64,000 nt of DNA from Pseudogulbenkiania sp. MAI-1 (GCF_000527175.1 NZ_AZUR01000001.1:1774501-1838500), one strand, 5' to 3'. Counted from the stretch's first letter, positions 26,010-35,324 are shown. Notes: a model not told the origin generated them from the letters alone. Translations and numbers: made by a program.

Positions 26010-26934
26010 ATGCTCTATATCTATACCCCTCAGGATTCCGATCAACTGGCATCGCTGCTGCGCAATGCCTTGCCCGATGTCGAATTGGCGGCATGGCCAC
26101 AAGCAGTCGATCACGATAAGGTCCGCTACGTTGTGGCATGGAATCCGCCGGAAGGGTTCTTTGCCCATTTCTCCCGGTTGCAGGCCGTTTTCGCGTTGGG
26201 CGCTGGAGTGGATAGATTACTGGCGCGCCCCGATCTTCCTGGCCATATCCCCGTCATCCGCCTGACGGACGCCGGCATGGCGCAGCAAATGGCTGAGTAT
26301 GCCCTGTTATGGTGTGCTGCGCTATCAGCGCAACTTCGATCTTTACCAACAGCAGCAGGCCCGGCATGACTGGACGCCGCTGCCGCCGAAGTTGCCGGAT
26401 GAAGTCCGTGTGAGCGTGTTGGGGCTGGGTGCCATTGGATCGGTGGTCGCCAAGACGCTGGCAGGACTTGGGTATACGGTATCCGGCTGGAGCCGCCGGC
26501 CTAAGGAACTGCCTGGTGTCGCTTGTTACCATGGCCAGCAGGAACTGGAAGCACTGTTGAGCAAAACAGACGTGCTCGTCAGCGTGCTGCCTTCCACGCC
26601 GGAAACCCGGGGTCTGCTCAACCGGGAGCGGCTGGCCCGGCTGCCACGTGGCGCCGCGTTGATCAATGCCGGCCGTGGCGAGCAGCTCGACCAAGAGGCA
26701 TTGCTCGAGATGCTTGTGGCCGGGCATCTACGTTTTGCCCAGCTCGACGTGTTCGTCAACGAGCCGCTCGCTCCTGAAAGCCCTTTGTGGGATCGGCACG
26801 ACGTGATCATCACTCCCCACATTGCCGCCATCACCCTGCTGGGTCCGGCAGTGCAGCAAATTGCCGATAACCTCGGGGCTTTGCAGCGCGGAGAAGTTCC
26901 CGCTGGGCTGGTCGATCGCACTCAAGCGTATTGA
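26010..26934 (+). pseudogene. ghrA: Glyoxylate/hydroxypyruvate reductase A, frameshifted
   Basis: NADPH-dependent 2-hydroxyacid dehydrogenase split over two frames. The first frame, from the ATG at 26010 (MLYIYTPQDSDQLASLL), carries ALGAGVDRLLA and LTDAGMAQQMAEYAL. The second continues YGVLRYQRNFDLYQQQQ, the NAD(P) motif VLGLGAIGSVVAKTLAGLGY, NAGRGEQLD and the catalytic His region ITPHIAAIT. The two join exactly if one T is removed from the pair at 26307-26308, giving about 308 residues, the normal GhrA length. A single-base sequencing error is possible; otherwise the gene is inactive. A terminator hairpin follows. Confidence 0.8.
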
Positions 26935-26952
26935 TTAGGAAAATGGAGAAGC

Positions 26953-26979
26953 AAAAGCCCTGAAGAATCAGGGCTTTTG
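26953..26979 (+). terminator. Terminator after ghrA
   Basis: A perfect 11-bp stem, AAAAGCCCTGA (26953-26963) with TCAGGGCTTTT (26968-26978), loop AGAA. It ends 12 bp before the flavin reductase ATG and functions in both orientations. Confidence 0.75.
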
Positions 26980-26990
26980 TGAGGATTTAA

Positions 26991-27572
26991 ATGGACAAGC
27001 ATATTTCCCCTGTCGGCCTGGATAAAGCCCATAGGCTGCTCAATCACGGCCCGACGGTTCTGGTATCCGCCAGTCACGATGGCGTGGATAACGTCATGGC
27101 CGCGGCCTGGGCATGCGCCCTGGACTTCTCCCCGCCCAAGATCACCGTGGTGTTGGACAAGAGCGCCAAGACACGTGAACTCGTCGAGAAGAGCGCCCAC
27201 TTCGTGATACAGATTCCCAACGCGAAGCAGCTGAACCTGACCCACGAAGTCGGCTCCAGAAGCCTCTCCAACGAACCGGACAAGCTGACGCGAAGCGGCG
27301 TGGAATTGTTCCATATCGATGGCTACGACATGCCGTTCGTTGCGGGGTGCTCAGCGTGGCTGGCTTGCAAACTCCTCCCCGAGCCGCACAACCAGCAAAC
27401 CTATGATCTGTTCATCGGCGAGGTCATCGGGGCGTGGGCGGATACGCGCGTCTTCGAGAATGGCCATTGGCACTTTGAAAAGGCGGACCCGCAATGGCGG
27501 AGCCTGCACTACATTGCCGGTGGGCACTTCTACGCCATCGGCGACCCCTTGAGTATCCCGGGTGCCGAATAA
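26991..27572 (+). CDS. Flavin reductase-like FMN-binding protein
   Basis: A 193-residue protein of the flavin reductase/NADH-FMN oxidoreductase (DIM6/NTAB) split-barrel family. The pattern GPTVLVSASHDGVDNVMAAA followed by SPPKITVVLDKSAKTRELVE is characteristic, as is the YDLFIGEVIGAW strand. It probably binds FMN and reduces it or a small substrate; the partner is unknown and no oxygenase is adjacent. The start is the ATG at 26991, with GAGGA 6-10 nt upstream, just after the ghrA terminator, so it needs its own promoter or readthrough. Confidence 0.8.
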   Translation: MDKHISPVGLDKAHRLLNHGPTVLVSASHDGVDNVMAAAWACALDFSPPKITVVLDKSAKTRELVEKSAHFVIQIPNAKQLNLTHEVGSRSLSNEPDKLTRSGVELFHIDGYDMPFVAGCSAWLACKLLPEPHNQQTYDLFIGEVIGAWADTRVFENGHWHFEKADPQWRSLHYIAGGHFYAIGDPLSIPGAE

Positions 27573-27769
27573 AACGGATGAAGAAATATCAGCCTATCGA
27601 TGGTGCTGATCCGGGTGGTTGGTTTGCACCGAAACTGAAAAAAGCTGGATAGAGTCCGCTCAAGGGCGCCTGCCGGATAGATTCTTGTTCTTGCCGCAGG
27701 CAGCGAGCATCAGTTTTCTGGCTTGAGGAACACACACTTGCGGCCCCAGGCCACACACGCGACTGCTGT

Positions 27770-27891
27770 ACGGAGGGCGACTGGTTTTCGGCCGTAGCGG
27801 TCAGTAGCTTACTGAGAACCTAACGACCGCTCCCGACCCATTGCTGCCGATCGAGCCGACAAGGGTTCAACGGCAGGTATCAGAGTGGAGC
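27770..27891. repeat. Degenerate intergenic repeat, copy A (split by IS21)
   Basis: Non-coding. It contains CAGTA-gct-TACTG and a GCGGTC...GACCGC pair. It ends in AAGGGTTCAACGGCAGGTAT followed by CAGAG, which closely matches 30271-30294. CTGCCG (27844-27849) can pair with CGGCAG (27871-27876). The 27573-27769 stretch before it shows no gene. Confidence 0.4.
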
Positions 27892-27964
27892 TGTCAGGCG
27901 ACATCGTAAATTGACCCCCTAGCGACACGAAGAACTGACCCCCTTGTTTGCAAGGAGGCAGTCG

Positions 27965-29242
27965 TTGGAAACGCAGTATTCAGCGAGTCATCCTGTACCC
28001 CGTGAGGTTTGTGGAGTACGGGAGATGTTGGAGCCGGAAGCAGTAACGGCAATCGTTCGACTGGGGCAATCCGGCTGGGGGGCGAAGCGGATTGCCAAGA
28101 CGCTGGGAATCGCCCGAAATACCGTGCGGCACTATTTGCGTGCCGGCGGCCCGGTGCCATACCAGCAGCCGCAACGCAGCGGCGTGCTCACCGGGCACGA
28201 GGCCTGGCTACGTGAGCAGTTTCTAACGCACAAGGGCAACTGCGACGTGGTGCGTCAGCTACTGGCTAAGGAACACGGTATTGCCACCAGCCTGCGCACC
28301 GTTGAACGCGCCTGCCGGCCATATCGGCAGGAGCTTGAAGCCAGCCGGCGAGCGACGATCCGGTTCGAGACTGCTCCTGGCGAGCAGATGCAGATCGACT
28401 TCGGCCAAGTGCGCATCCAGATCGGTGGCGAACTGGTGCGTGTGTACCTGTTCGTGGCGACGCTTGGCTACTCGCGCCGTGGCTTTGTTTGCCCATTCCG
28501 TCACGAACGGCAGAGTGCTTGGTTTGGCGGTATCGAAGCGGCGTTCGAGCACTTCGGTGGACGGGTGCAGACTCTGCTGATCGATAACGCCAAGGCCCTC
28601 GTGGTCGAGCACGACATGCAGACCCGGCAGGTCCGCTTCAACAGCCGCTTCGAGGCGTTCTGCCGGCATTGGGATGTGCGCGTGAAGGCCTGCGCGCCGT
28701 TCCGTGCGCGCACCAAGGGCAAGACCGAGAACGGCGTTGGCTATGTGAAGAAGAATGCTATCGCCGGTTACACATTCGAGAGCTGGGCCGCATTGGAGGC
28801 TCACTTGACCCGCTGGCAGCGGGAGGTGGCCGATACCCGCATCCACGGGACGACCGGCATGGCGCCCAAGGAGCGGTTCGACGGCGAACGTCCGCATCTG
28901 CGTCCTGTTGCCGGCATAGTGCCGTTCCTGCAAGTGCGGGAGCTGATCCGTCGCGTCAATGCCGAAGGCTGTGTCGAGCTCGATACTAATGCCTACAGCG
29001 TGCCCTGGCGGCTGATCGGCGAGATGGTCACGGTCGCTGTACGAGCAGGCACGGTGACGGTCCATTACGCCGGCCAGGAAGTAGCGCATCACGCCGAGTT
29101 GGCCGGCAGTCGCGGACGGCAAATTGACCGCGCCCATCTGCTTGGGGTCGTGCCGCCGCTATCCGAGCCGGTCCCGCCACACGGCGGCGCTTTGCTGCGC
29201 CCGCTGGCAGAGTATGAGGAATTGGTCGGAGGGGGCTGGTGA
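27965..29242 (+). CDS. istA: IS21 transposase IstA
   Basis: DDE transposase of IS21. The N-terminal HTH (WGAKRIAKTLGIARNTVRHY) is followed by the catalytic core: MQIDFGQVRI with the first Asp, TLLIDNAKALV with the second and TKGKTENGVGYVKKN with the Glu. The C-terminal domain is complete. A TTG at 27965 lies 6 nt after AAGGAGG (27952-27958) and gives 425 residues; an ATG at 28024 is the alternative and would still keep the HTH. The stop overlaps the istB start, the normal IS21 coupling. Confidence 0.9.
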   Translation: METQYSASHPVPREVCGVREMLEPEAVTAIVRLGQSGWGAKRIAKTLGIARNTVRHYLRAGGPVPYQQPQRSGVLTGHEAWLREQFLTHKGNCDVVRQLLAKEHGIATSLRTVERACRPYRQELEASRRATIRFETAPGEQMQIDFGQVRIQIGGELVRVYLFVATLGYSRRGFVCPFRHERQSAWFGGIEAAFEHFGGRVQTLLIDNAKALVVEHDMQTRQVRFNSRFEAFCRHWDVRVKACAPFRARTKGKTENGVGYVKKNAIAGYTFESWAALEAHLTRWQREVADTRIHGTTGMAPKERFDGERPHLRPVAGIVPFLQVRELIRRVNAEGCVELDTNAYSVPWRLIGEMVTVAVRAGTVTVHYAGQEVAHHAELAGSRGRQIDRAHLLGVVPPLSEPVPPHGGALLRPLAEYEELVGGGW

Positions 29243-30026
29243 TGATCGAACCCGACCGACTGGAAGAACTGTTGACCCGGCTGCACTTGACGGCGATCCG
29301 GGATCAGCTGGATAGCCTGCTGGACGAAGCGAGCCGTGCCCAAATGACACTGCGCGAAGCGCTGCTGTTCCTGGCCGAGCGAGAGGTGGCCCGGCGCGAT
29401 ACGCGACGCATCCAGATGGGGATGAAGCTGGCTCGATTCCCCTGTGTACGCACGCTGGAGGGCTTCGACTTCGATGCGCAGCCGTCGATTGATCCCGGCC
29501 AGGTCCGGGATTTGGCCACCGGGCGCTGGATTGGCCACGGTCAAGCGTTGTTGCTGCTGGGACCGCCCGGAGTCGGCAAGACGCATTTGGCGGTAGCACT
29601 CGGGCGTGAGGCGGTAGAGCGGGGTTACACGGTGCTGTTCAGTTCTGCTGCGTCTCTGATGGCTGACTGACGAAGGCGCATGCCGATGGGCGCTTGGAGG
29701 AGAAGCTGTTGCAGCTATCGAAACCCAAGCTGCTGATCGTCGATGAATTGGGCTACCTGCCGCTGGAACCGGCGGCAGCGCACCTGTTCTTCCAGCTGGT
29801 CTCGCGGCGCTATGAGCGGGCAAGCCTACTGATCACCAGCAACCGCCCGGTGGGGGAATGGGGCCAAGTGTTTGGTGACGCAGTGGCGGCAACGGCCATC
29901 CTGGATCGGCTGCTGCATCACAGCCAGGTGGTCACGATCCGGGGAGATAGTTACCGGCTACGCGACAAACGACGGAGCGGCCTGCTGCAGAAGGCGACGG
30001 CCGAACCGATTACATCAACTAGTTGA
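29239..30026 (+). pseudogene. istB: IS21 helper ATPase IstB, frameshifted
   Basis: AAA+ ATPase needed for IS21 target selection. The first frame (29239-29670) contains Walker A GPPGVGKTHLAVALG and stops at SSAASLMAD. The second (from about 29,670 to 30026) resumes with the expected KAHADGRLEEKLLQLSKPK and Walker B LLIVDELGYLPL through to the C-terminus. One base appears to be missing near 29,663 (GCTGACTGACG where the family needs one more base). A single-base error is possible; otherwise the element cannot transpose on its own. Confidence 0.85.
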
Positions 30027-30091
30027 TTAACCCTGGGGGTCAATTCCAGATGTCGCCAGGGGGTCAAATCCTCGTGTCGCTTGACAGGAGC

Positions 30092-30419
30092 AGCCGTCCG
30101 ACACAGCCACTCAAGGGCAACATAATCGGCCGAAGCAGCCGTCCACTCCATTTGCCCTGAGTGTCAGCTTCGGGCCACTTACCCGCCATTTCACTGTCAC
30201 TAACGCCAAACGTCGGCTTTCTCCCCTTGGGAATGCGTACCCCGACTCTCTGCTGTCGGCCAATCCCTCAAAGGTTCAACAGCAGGTATCAGAGCAGATC
30301 CGTCTCTCCGGTCAACGGCTCACGAGCAAGACGTCGATCTGAGCGGCCCTCTGTTCACGGCTACAAAACAATGGCTACGTTGACGTTTGGGAACTGCTGC
30401 AGCTCTTGGGGCTATTCAG
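30092..30419. repeat. Intergenic repeat, copy B, and IS21 right flank
   Basis: No coding sequence seen. 30271-30294 repeats the copy A motif as AAAGGTTCAACAGCAGGTAT then CAGAG. Here the potential stem is CTGCTG (30250-30255) with CAGCAG (30280-30285), while copy A has CTGCCG with CGGCAG, so the base pair is conserved although the sequence changed. Confidence 0.4.
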
Positions 30420-31841
30420 TCAGGCGATGCGCTTGAGGACGGCCAGCAGACGGTCGAATGTCTTGCCGTAGGGCGGATAAAACAGCGCGGTTCCATTCAG
30501 GCGGGCCTGGTGGAAAACCGGTTTATGCTTGCTGAACGTGTTGAATCCCCATTCGCCGTGATAAGAGCCGGTTCCGCTGGCGCCCACGCCCCCGAAGGGC
30601 TGGTTCTCTTGCGCCAAGTGCCACAGGCAATCGTTGACGGTCACGCCGCCGGAAAGCGTTTCCTTCAGCACGCGGTCGCGGTTGTGGGTATTGCGGCCGA
30701 ACCAGTACAGCGCGAGCGGGTGTTCGGCTTGATTGATGTGCAAGATTGCTTCATCGAGGTCGCGGTATTCCATGATCGGCAGCACCGGGCCGAAAATCTC
30801 TTCTTGCATCAGGCGCATGGAACGCGTCGCCCCGAGCACCAGTGTGGGCGGCAGCTTTTTCGACTCCGCCACGAAGCGCTCCTTGGCAGGATTGACTTCG
30901 ATGACCTTGGCGCCCTGGCCCTTCGCCTCCGCGATGAGAGCCACCAAGCGCTGGTGATGGTGCTCGCTGATGATGGCCGTGTAGTCGGGGTTGAGCTGCA
31001 GGGTCGGATAGAGCCGCGCGATGGCTAAGACCAACAACCCTGCCACCTTGTCGGCTTGGCCTTGCGGAACCAGCAGGTAGTCCGGGGCGATGCAGGTCTG
31101 ACCGGCATTGAGCAGCTTGCCGAAGGCCAGGCGCGGGATCGCGTGCGCCAGGTCGCACGAAACGTCGAGGATGGCCGGCGATTTTCCGCCGAGCTCCAGC
31201 GTCACCGGCGTCAGATTGGCGGCCGCCGCTTGCGCCACCAGGCGGCCGACCGCCGTGGAGCCCGTGAAAAACAGATGGTCGAACGGCAATGAGACAAAGG
31301 CCTTACTGGTCTCGGCGCCGCCGTTGATCACGCTCAGTTCGTCGATATCGAAAGCGGACGCCACTAGCTGTTCCAGCAGTGCAGAAAATCTCGGCGTCAA
31401 TTCGGATGGCTTGATCAATACACGGTTCCCTGCCGCCAGCGCGGCTAGGGCCGGCCCCATGGCCAGCTGGAATGGGTAGTTCCACGGTGAGACGATGCCG
31501 ACCACCCCTAGCGGCTGAGGGATCAGCCGGTTGTAGCCGGGCCGGAACTGCAGGCCGGTCGCCACGCGACGGCTGCGCATCCAACGCTTAAGGTGAGCAC
31601 GGGCGTGCTTGATGCCGGAGCGGATGATGAACAGCTCGGCGAGCCGGGTCTCGTGGCTGGAGCGGCCACCGAAGTCTTCGTTGATCGCTTTTACGATGGC
31701 GTTCTCGTGCCTCTCGGTGAGGGCCAGTAACCGATCCAGTCGGGAAACGCGGGTCTTCCGTGCAGGATTGGCGTCGGCGGCAAAAGCCTGGCGCTGGAGC
31801 TCGTAGCGGGCGAGCAAATCGCTTTTGAAGCAGGGCTGCAT
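30420..31841 (-). CDS. Aldehyde dehydrogenase, coniferyl aldehyde DH (CalB) type
   Basis: NAD(P)+-dependent aldehyde dehydrogenase of 473 residues, close to coniferyl-aldehyde and fatty-aldehyde (class 3) dehydrogenases. Motifs: GVVGIVSPWNYPFQLAMGPA, FFTGSTAVGRLVA, the general base Glu in LELGGKSPAIL and the nucleophile Cys in LNAGQTCIAPDYLLVP. The C-terminal NQPFGGVGASGTGSYHGEWG is typical of this subgroup. The start is the ATG at 31841 with AGGAG 7 nt upstream. It lies 167 bp downstream of the decarboxylase-family gene on the same strand, so it is probably part of that cluster. The true aldehyde substrate is unknown. Confidence 0.83.
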   Translation of the reverse strand: MQPCFKSDLLARYELQRQAFAADANPARKTRVSRLDRLLALTERHENAIVKAINEDFGGRSSHETRLAELFIIRSGIKHARAHLKRWMRSRRVATGLQFRPGYNRLIPQPLGVVGIVSPWNYPFQLAMGPALAALAAGNRVLIKPSELTPRFSALLEQLVASAFDIDELSVINGGAETSKAFVSLPFDHLFFTGSTAVGRLVAQAAAANLTPVTLELGGKSPAILDVSCDLAHAIPRLAFGKLLNAGQTCIAPDYLLVPQGQADKVAGLLVLAIARLYPTLQLNPDYTAIISEHHHQRLVALIAEAKGQGAKVIEVNPAKERFVAESKKLPPTLVLGATRSMRLMQEEIFGPVLPIMEYRDLDEAILHINQAEHPLALYWFGRNTHNRDRVLKETLSGGVTVNDCLWHLAQENQPFGGVGASGTGSYHGEWGFNTFSKHKPVFHQARLNGTALFYPPYGKTFDRLLAVLKRIA

Positions 31842-32008
31842 GTGACACTCCTGGCATTGCCCCTGGGCCGCAGCGGCGATGCCGGCCACGACGCAGGGCG
31901 AATCTTTCGGCAAAGCGCTTCCCTGCACTTGCGTGCAGCGATAGCGTGCCGAGTACGGTTACGGGAAACGCCGGAAGGATCGTCTCCTCCCGGCGCAGGG
32001 CGGCTCCG

Positions 32009-32800
32009 TCATGGCAGCGCCGCGCCGGCATTGAGGCGTACCTGCAGGGCGTGGCTGCGGAACACCAGGAGCGGCTTGGCATTGTGCAAACCCAGTGCCT
32101 TTAGGCGTTGGGCCATGGGATGCGTGCTCTCGGACACCCGGATGCGCAGTGAGCCCGGCAAAGAGGCGCGGCAGCCGCCACGGGTGTTGACCAGGGTGCG
32201 CAGCATCTGGCCGTTGTGGTGGGAGTAGAGGACGAGGTCCAGTAACGGGGCCGGTACGCCCATGCCCACCTTGCCGGAAAACTGCATGAGGTCCTTGCCG
32301 GTGTCGGGCGCGCTGACGGCCCCATCGAATCGGCTGCCTTGCAGCGAGAAACGGATTGGCGTGACGAACTTAGGATAGCCCCAAATTTCCTTTCCCGCCG
32401 CGCAGGCTGCCGGCGTGGTGACCGGCAGATCGATCACGCAGAAGCCGACCGCGGCTTTATCCAGGCTGTTGAGCATCGAAAGCATGGGAAAGGAGGGAAC
32501 AGCGGTCCCCTTGGGCACCGCGGCAATCGCAACGCCCACCTCGTTGTAATCCGCAATGGAGGTTTCGCGGTATTGATAAAAAGCCACGACCGCCAGCGCC
32601 TTGCCGCCGAAAAACCGCACGGCCTGCATGCCTTGACCGGCCACCAGGGCTTGCGCCTTGTCGTAATCCACCCGGAACATGGCCATCAGCACGGAGTTGT
32701 CGTAGTACAGGATCGGCATGTCCACGCCTCCTTCCGAGGTCATGAGTGGGGTACGCGGGTACTGGAAAAACATGTCTTTCTGCCACACGGTATGGCTCAT
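32009..32800 (-). CDS. Acetoacetate decarboxylase-family protein
   Basis: A 263-residue member of the ADC superfamily. The Schiff-base lysine motif of ADC (E-x-x-G-Y-P-K) is present as KEIWGYPKFVTP, preceded by ACAAG. The N-terminal YPRTPLMTSEGGVDMPILYY and the VGVAIAAVPKG segment fit the fold. The ATG at 32800 has GGAG at 8 nt and is preferred; the ATG at 32806 overlaps the preceding stop (ATGA) but is only 2 nt from the GGAG. Many ADC-superfamily proteins are not decarboxylases but hydrate or aldol enzymes, so the reaction on this operon's intermediate is open. Confidence 0.8.
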   Translation of the reverse strand: MSHTVWQKDMFFQYPRTPLMTSEGGVDMPILYYDNSVLMAMFRVDYDKAQALVAGQGMQAVRFFGGKALAVVAFYQYRETSIADYNEVGVAIAAVPKGTAVPSFPMLSMLNSLDKAAVGFCVIDLPVTTPAACAAGKEIWGYPKFVTPIRFSLQGSRFDGAVSAPDTGKDLMQFSGKVGMGVPAPLLDLVLYSHHNGQMLRTLVNTRGGCRASLPGSLRIRVSESTHPMAQRLKALGLHNAKPLLVFRSHALQVRLNAGAALP

Positions 32801-32802
32801 GG

Positions 32803-34179
32803 TCATACTCCTACGTTCTGATTGAGGTCCAGCAACTGTGCTTGCCAATCTTCGATCAGAGACAAACGGTTGATCTGGTTGGTCCCTTCGAAGATCCGGG
32901 TCAGGCGCACATCGCGGAAAATCTTCTCCAGCTTGTGCTCGTGCAGGCCGCCGTGGTCTGCCAACAGGTCCAGCCCCATCTCGCACACGTGCTGGGCGCG
33001 GTCGGTGACGTGGAATTTGCATAGAGAAGCGTTCAACTGGCGCGGCCGCCAGGCCGCTTTGGCCTCTTGCCATATCAAGCTGCGCATGGCGCGGGTTTCC
33101 GCCACCATGGTGGCCAGATGCAATTGGACATCCTGGTAATGGATCAGGGGCTTGCCGCCCAGGCGGTAACGCCGGGCAAACTCGATGGCGGTCTCGGTGG
33201 CGGCGCGGGCAAAGCCGAGGCCCATCGAGGCCACCGGGATGCGTGAGGCGTTCAGGGTGGCCCGATTGAGCGCCCAGCCCTTGCGCAGCCCACCGATAAC
33301 CCGGTCGCCGGGGACGAACACGTCAGTCAACTCGATTTCCGCCGCCCCCGAGGCGCGCATGCCCATCTTGAGTTCGGTGCGTACCACCTTGTATCCGGGC
33401 GTCGAGCAGTCGACGTAAAAGCAGGTCCAGGACTCCATTCCCTCGCCCTGCAGCGCGGCAAACACGGTAGCGCTCTTGGCCAGGTCACCGCCGCTGATGA
33501 AGCATTTACGACCATTGAGCAGGTAGCCGCCTGCGGTCGGCGTAGCGACCACGCCCGGGCGATAGACTTGGGCCCCATGGCCTTCTTCCGCATCCGAGCC
33601 GGCACCCGGCTCCGTGATGGCGAAGGCGACCAGGTGCGGCTCCCCGCGTTCGCAGCTACGGTAGACCGGCAACAGGTGGCGCAGGATAGTGCCGGCCTCG
33701 CCGGACAGGATCAGGGGCATGCAACCCAAATGGTGGGCCGACAACAGCAGCATCAGCCCGCCGCACGCGCGGCTGAACTCTTCAAGCACCAGGCAGCTTT
33801 GCCAGATCGGGGCATGGGGGACCGCCCGCCACGGCATGTTGCCGAACGGGGCCGGCATGAAATAGCTGAGCCATCCTTGCTTGCCGGCAGCGCGCATGAT
33901 CTGTTCGGCCAGAGGGTGGCACTGCCCGGCCGGCAGGTGTGGCGCCAGGTCCAGCTCGTGCGCCGCCGGGGCAAGATATTGCTCGGCAAAGGCACGAGCG
34001 CGCGCGCGTAGTTTGCCCAAGGCTTTGGGGAGCCTATGGAAATCTGTCTGCCACAGGTCGTCAATCGGGTAGTGCGTCAAGGTGCGCCCGATCAGCGGTA
34101 GATTGGCATACTGCCAATGCGGCGACAGCCGGTGGTCGGCAGGCAAGTGCCCGTCAAGGGAGTGAACGTGGGTAGTCAT
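32803..34179 (-). CDS. Acyl-CoA dehydrogenase subunit with catalytic Glu
   Basis: FAD-dependent acyl-CoA dehydrogenase of 458 residues. It keeps the flavin/substrate motif AFAITEPGAGSD, the strand KCFISGGDLA and the catalytic-base motif RIFEGTNQIN with Glu at about residue 431. The usual C-terminal Q-x-x-G-G-x-G FAD loop of homotetrameric enzymes is replaced by LLADHGGL. It begins at the ATG at 34179, overlapping the stop of the upstream dehydrogenase (ATGA), so the two are translationally coupled and probably form one enzyme. The substrate is unknown. Confidence 0.8.
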   Translation of the reverse strand: MTTHVHSLDGHLPADHRLSPHWQYANLPLIGRTLTHYPIDDLWQTDFHRLPKALGKLRARARAFAEQYLAPAAHELDLAPHLPAGQCHPLAEQIMRAAGKQGWLSYFMPAPFGNMPWRAVPHAPIWQSCLVLEEFSRACGGLMLLLSAHHLGCMPLILSGEAGTILRHLLPVYRSCERGEPHLVAFAITEPGAGSDAEEGHGAQVYRPGVVATPTAGGYLLNGRKCFISGGDLAKSATVFAALQGEGMESWTCFYVDCSTPGYKVVRTELKMGMRASGAAEIELTDVFVPGDRVIGGLRKGWALNRATLNASRIPVASMGLGFARAATETAIEFARRYRLGGKPLIHYQDVQLHLATMVAETRAMRSLIWQEAKAAWRPRQLNASLCKFHVTDRAQHVCEMGLDLLADHGGLHEHKLEKIFRDVRLTRIFEGTNQINRLSLIEDWQAQLLDLNQNVGV

Positions 34180-35324
34180 CAGTAGGCTCCATACCATCCG
34201 GCCAGGAACGAAGGGATATCGCGCACTCCCCCTGACGTGAACTTGAGCATGTTTTGATCGCGCACCAGTTTTTCCGGACCGGCATCGCGCATGTAGCCGA
34301 TGCCGCCATGGATCTGGATCACTTGGTTGGCGGCGTGACAGAGCGCGGTGCCGATACTGGCGCGCGTTGCCGCCACGCTGCCGAGGTCCAGTTCGTCGAG
34401 GGGGCTGCCAAACCTGGCCAACGCCAGATCGGCCTGCTGCCGGGCGATCACGATGTCGCTGAGCATGTGCTGTACCGCCGGGTGGCCGATAATCGCCTTG
34501 CCGCCTTGCTTGCGGATCGCCGCGTAGTCGCTTGCCCATTCCTGGCCACGGTCGAGGGCGCCGGCACCAATCGCCAGCAATCCCAGTAGGTCCAGTTTCA
34601 ACAAGCGGCCGTAGAGCAGGCGCGATCGCTGCGCGTCCAGCTCGACGGTCTGCCCGCCTGCCACGGGTTGGCGGACCACAAAACCGGTCAGCTCGTCAAA
34701 GCCATGCAGGGGCACGGTGCGCACGTCCAGTATATTTCGCGCCACAAGCTGCCAGGCGACATGATCGTCATGCCAGACCGGCCGTAAGATGCTGCTCCAA
34801 TCGCGCGCAGCGCAGAGGGTGACGGCGTTGGCTTTGCTATCGAGCCAGTCTGCCAGCAAGGTGAGGTCTTCCTGCCGGAGCGGCGCCCCCCGGAGCCATT
34901 TGCCCAGGCTGGTGCGGGCCAATCCGTAGTGGCCGGTCGGCGCCAGCAGCACGCCCTGCAGTTCATGTTCGTTCAGCCGGAGCTTGAGCGCCACAGCGAC
35001 AAATCGGGCGAGAGCCATGCGGTGCCAGGCAAAAGCAACGCCGGGGCAGGCATGGGCGATCAGCCGCAACGCGCCGGCACTAAAGCCTAGCGCTTGCGCA
35101 TCCTCGCTGTTCTCCCAGATGCCGAAGCCTTCTTCCAGGGGCGATTGGGGCAGAATGCCCAGGGCTCTGGCCTCCTCTGTCAGTTGGGCCAGCGTTTCCG
35201 GCCCGAGGGGAGACTCCGGCCTGGATGCCTGGCTGGCGATGCGCTCGCGTGCAAAGTGCCCGACCTCCTCCAAGAGCTGTCTTGTATCTTCGATATCCAG
35301 TTGCATCGCAATTGCCCCATTCAC
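34179..35324 (-). CDS. Acyl-CoA dehydrogenase subunit lacking catalytic Glu
   Basis: A 381-residue acyl-CoA dehydrogenase-like protein. It retains the C-terminal FAD loop IQIHGGIGYMRD and the LVRDQNMLKF helix, but where the catalytic E-G-T motif is expected it has KFTSGGVRDIP. The middle domain ITEPGAGSD signature is also missing. It is therefore unlikely to work alone; with the downstream subunit, which has the complementary set, it could form a heteromeric enzyme. It is the first gene of the cluster, 342 bp from the divergent AraC gene. Starts at 35324 (MNGAIAMQLDIED) and 35306 are both possible. Confidence 0.78.
   Translation of the reverse strand: MNGAIAMQLDIEDTRQLLEEVGHFARERIASQASRPESPLGPETLAQLTEEARALGILPQSPLEEGFGIWENSEDAQALGFSAGALRLIAHACPGVAFAWHRMALARFVAVALKLRLNEHELQGVLLAPTGHYGLARTSLGKWLRGAPLRQEDLTLLADWLDSKANAVTLCAARDWSSILRPVWHDDHVAWQLVARNILDVRTVPLHGFDELTGFVVRQPVAGGQTVELDAQRSRLLYGRLLKLDLLGLLAIGAGALDRGQEWASDYAAIRKQGGKAIIGHPAVQHMLSDIVIARQQADLALARFGSPLDELDLGSVAATRASIGTALCHAANQVIQIHGGIGYMRDAGPEKLVRDQNMLKFTSGGVRDIPSFLAGWYGAY

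Larger units (their letters stand above)
27892..30086 (+). mobile_element. IS21-family insertion sequence with 5-bp target duplication
   Basis: A 2,195-bp element with terminal inverted repeats of about 28 bp (27892-27919 and 30059-30086), both beginning TGTCA and ending TTGACCCCC when read inward. Second internal copies lie at about 27922-27943 and 30035-30055, the multiple-repeat ends typical of IS21. It is flanked by the direct repeat GGAGC (27887-27891 and 30087-30091). It carries istA and a frameshifted istB. Confidence 0.93.
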
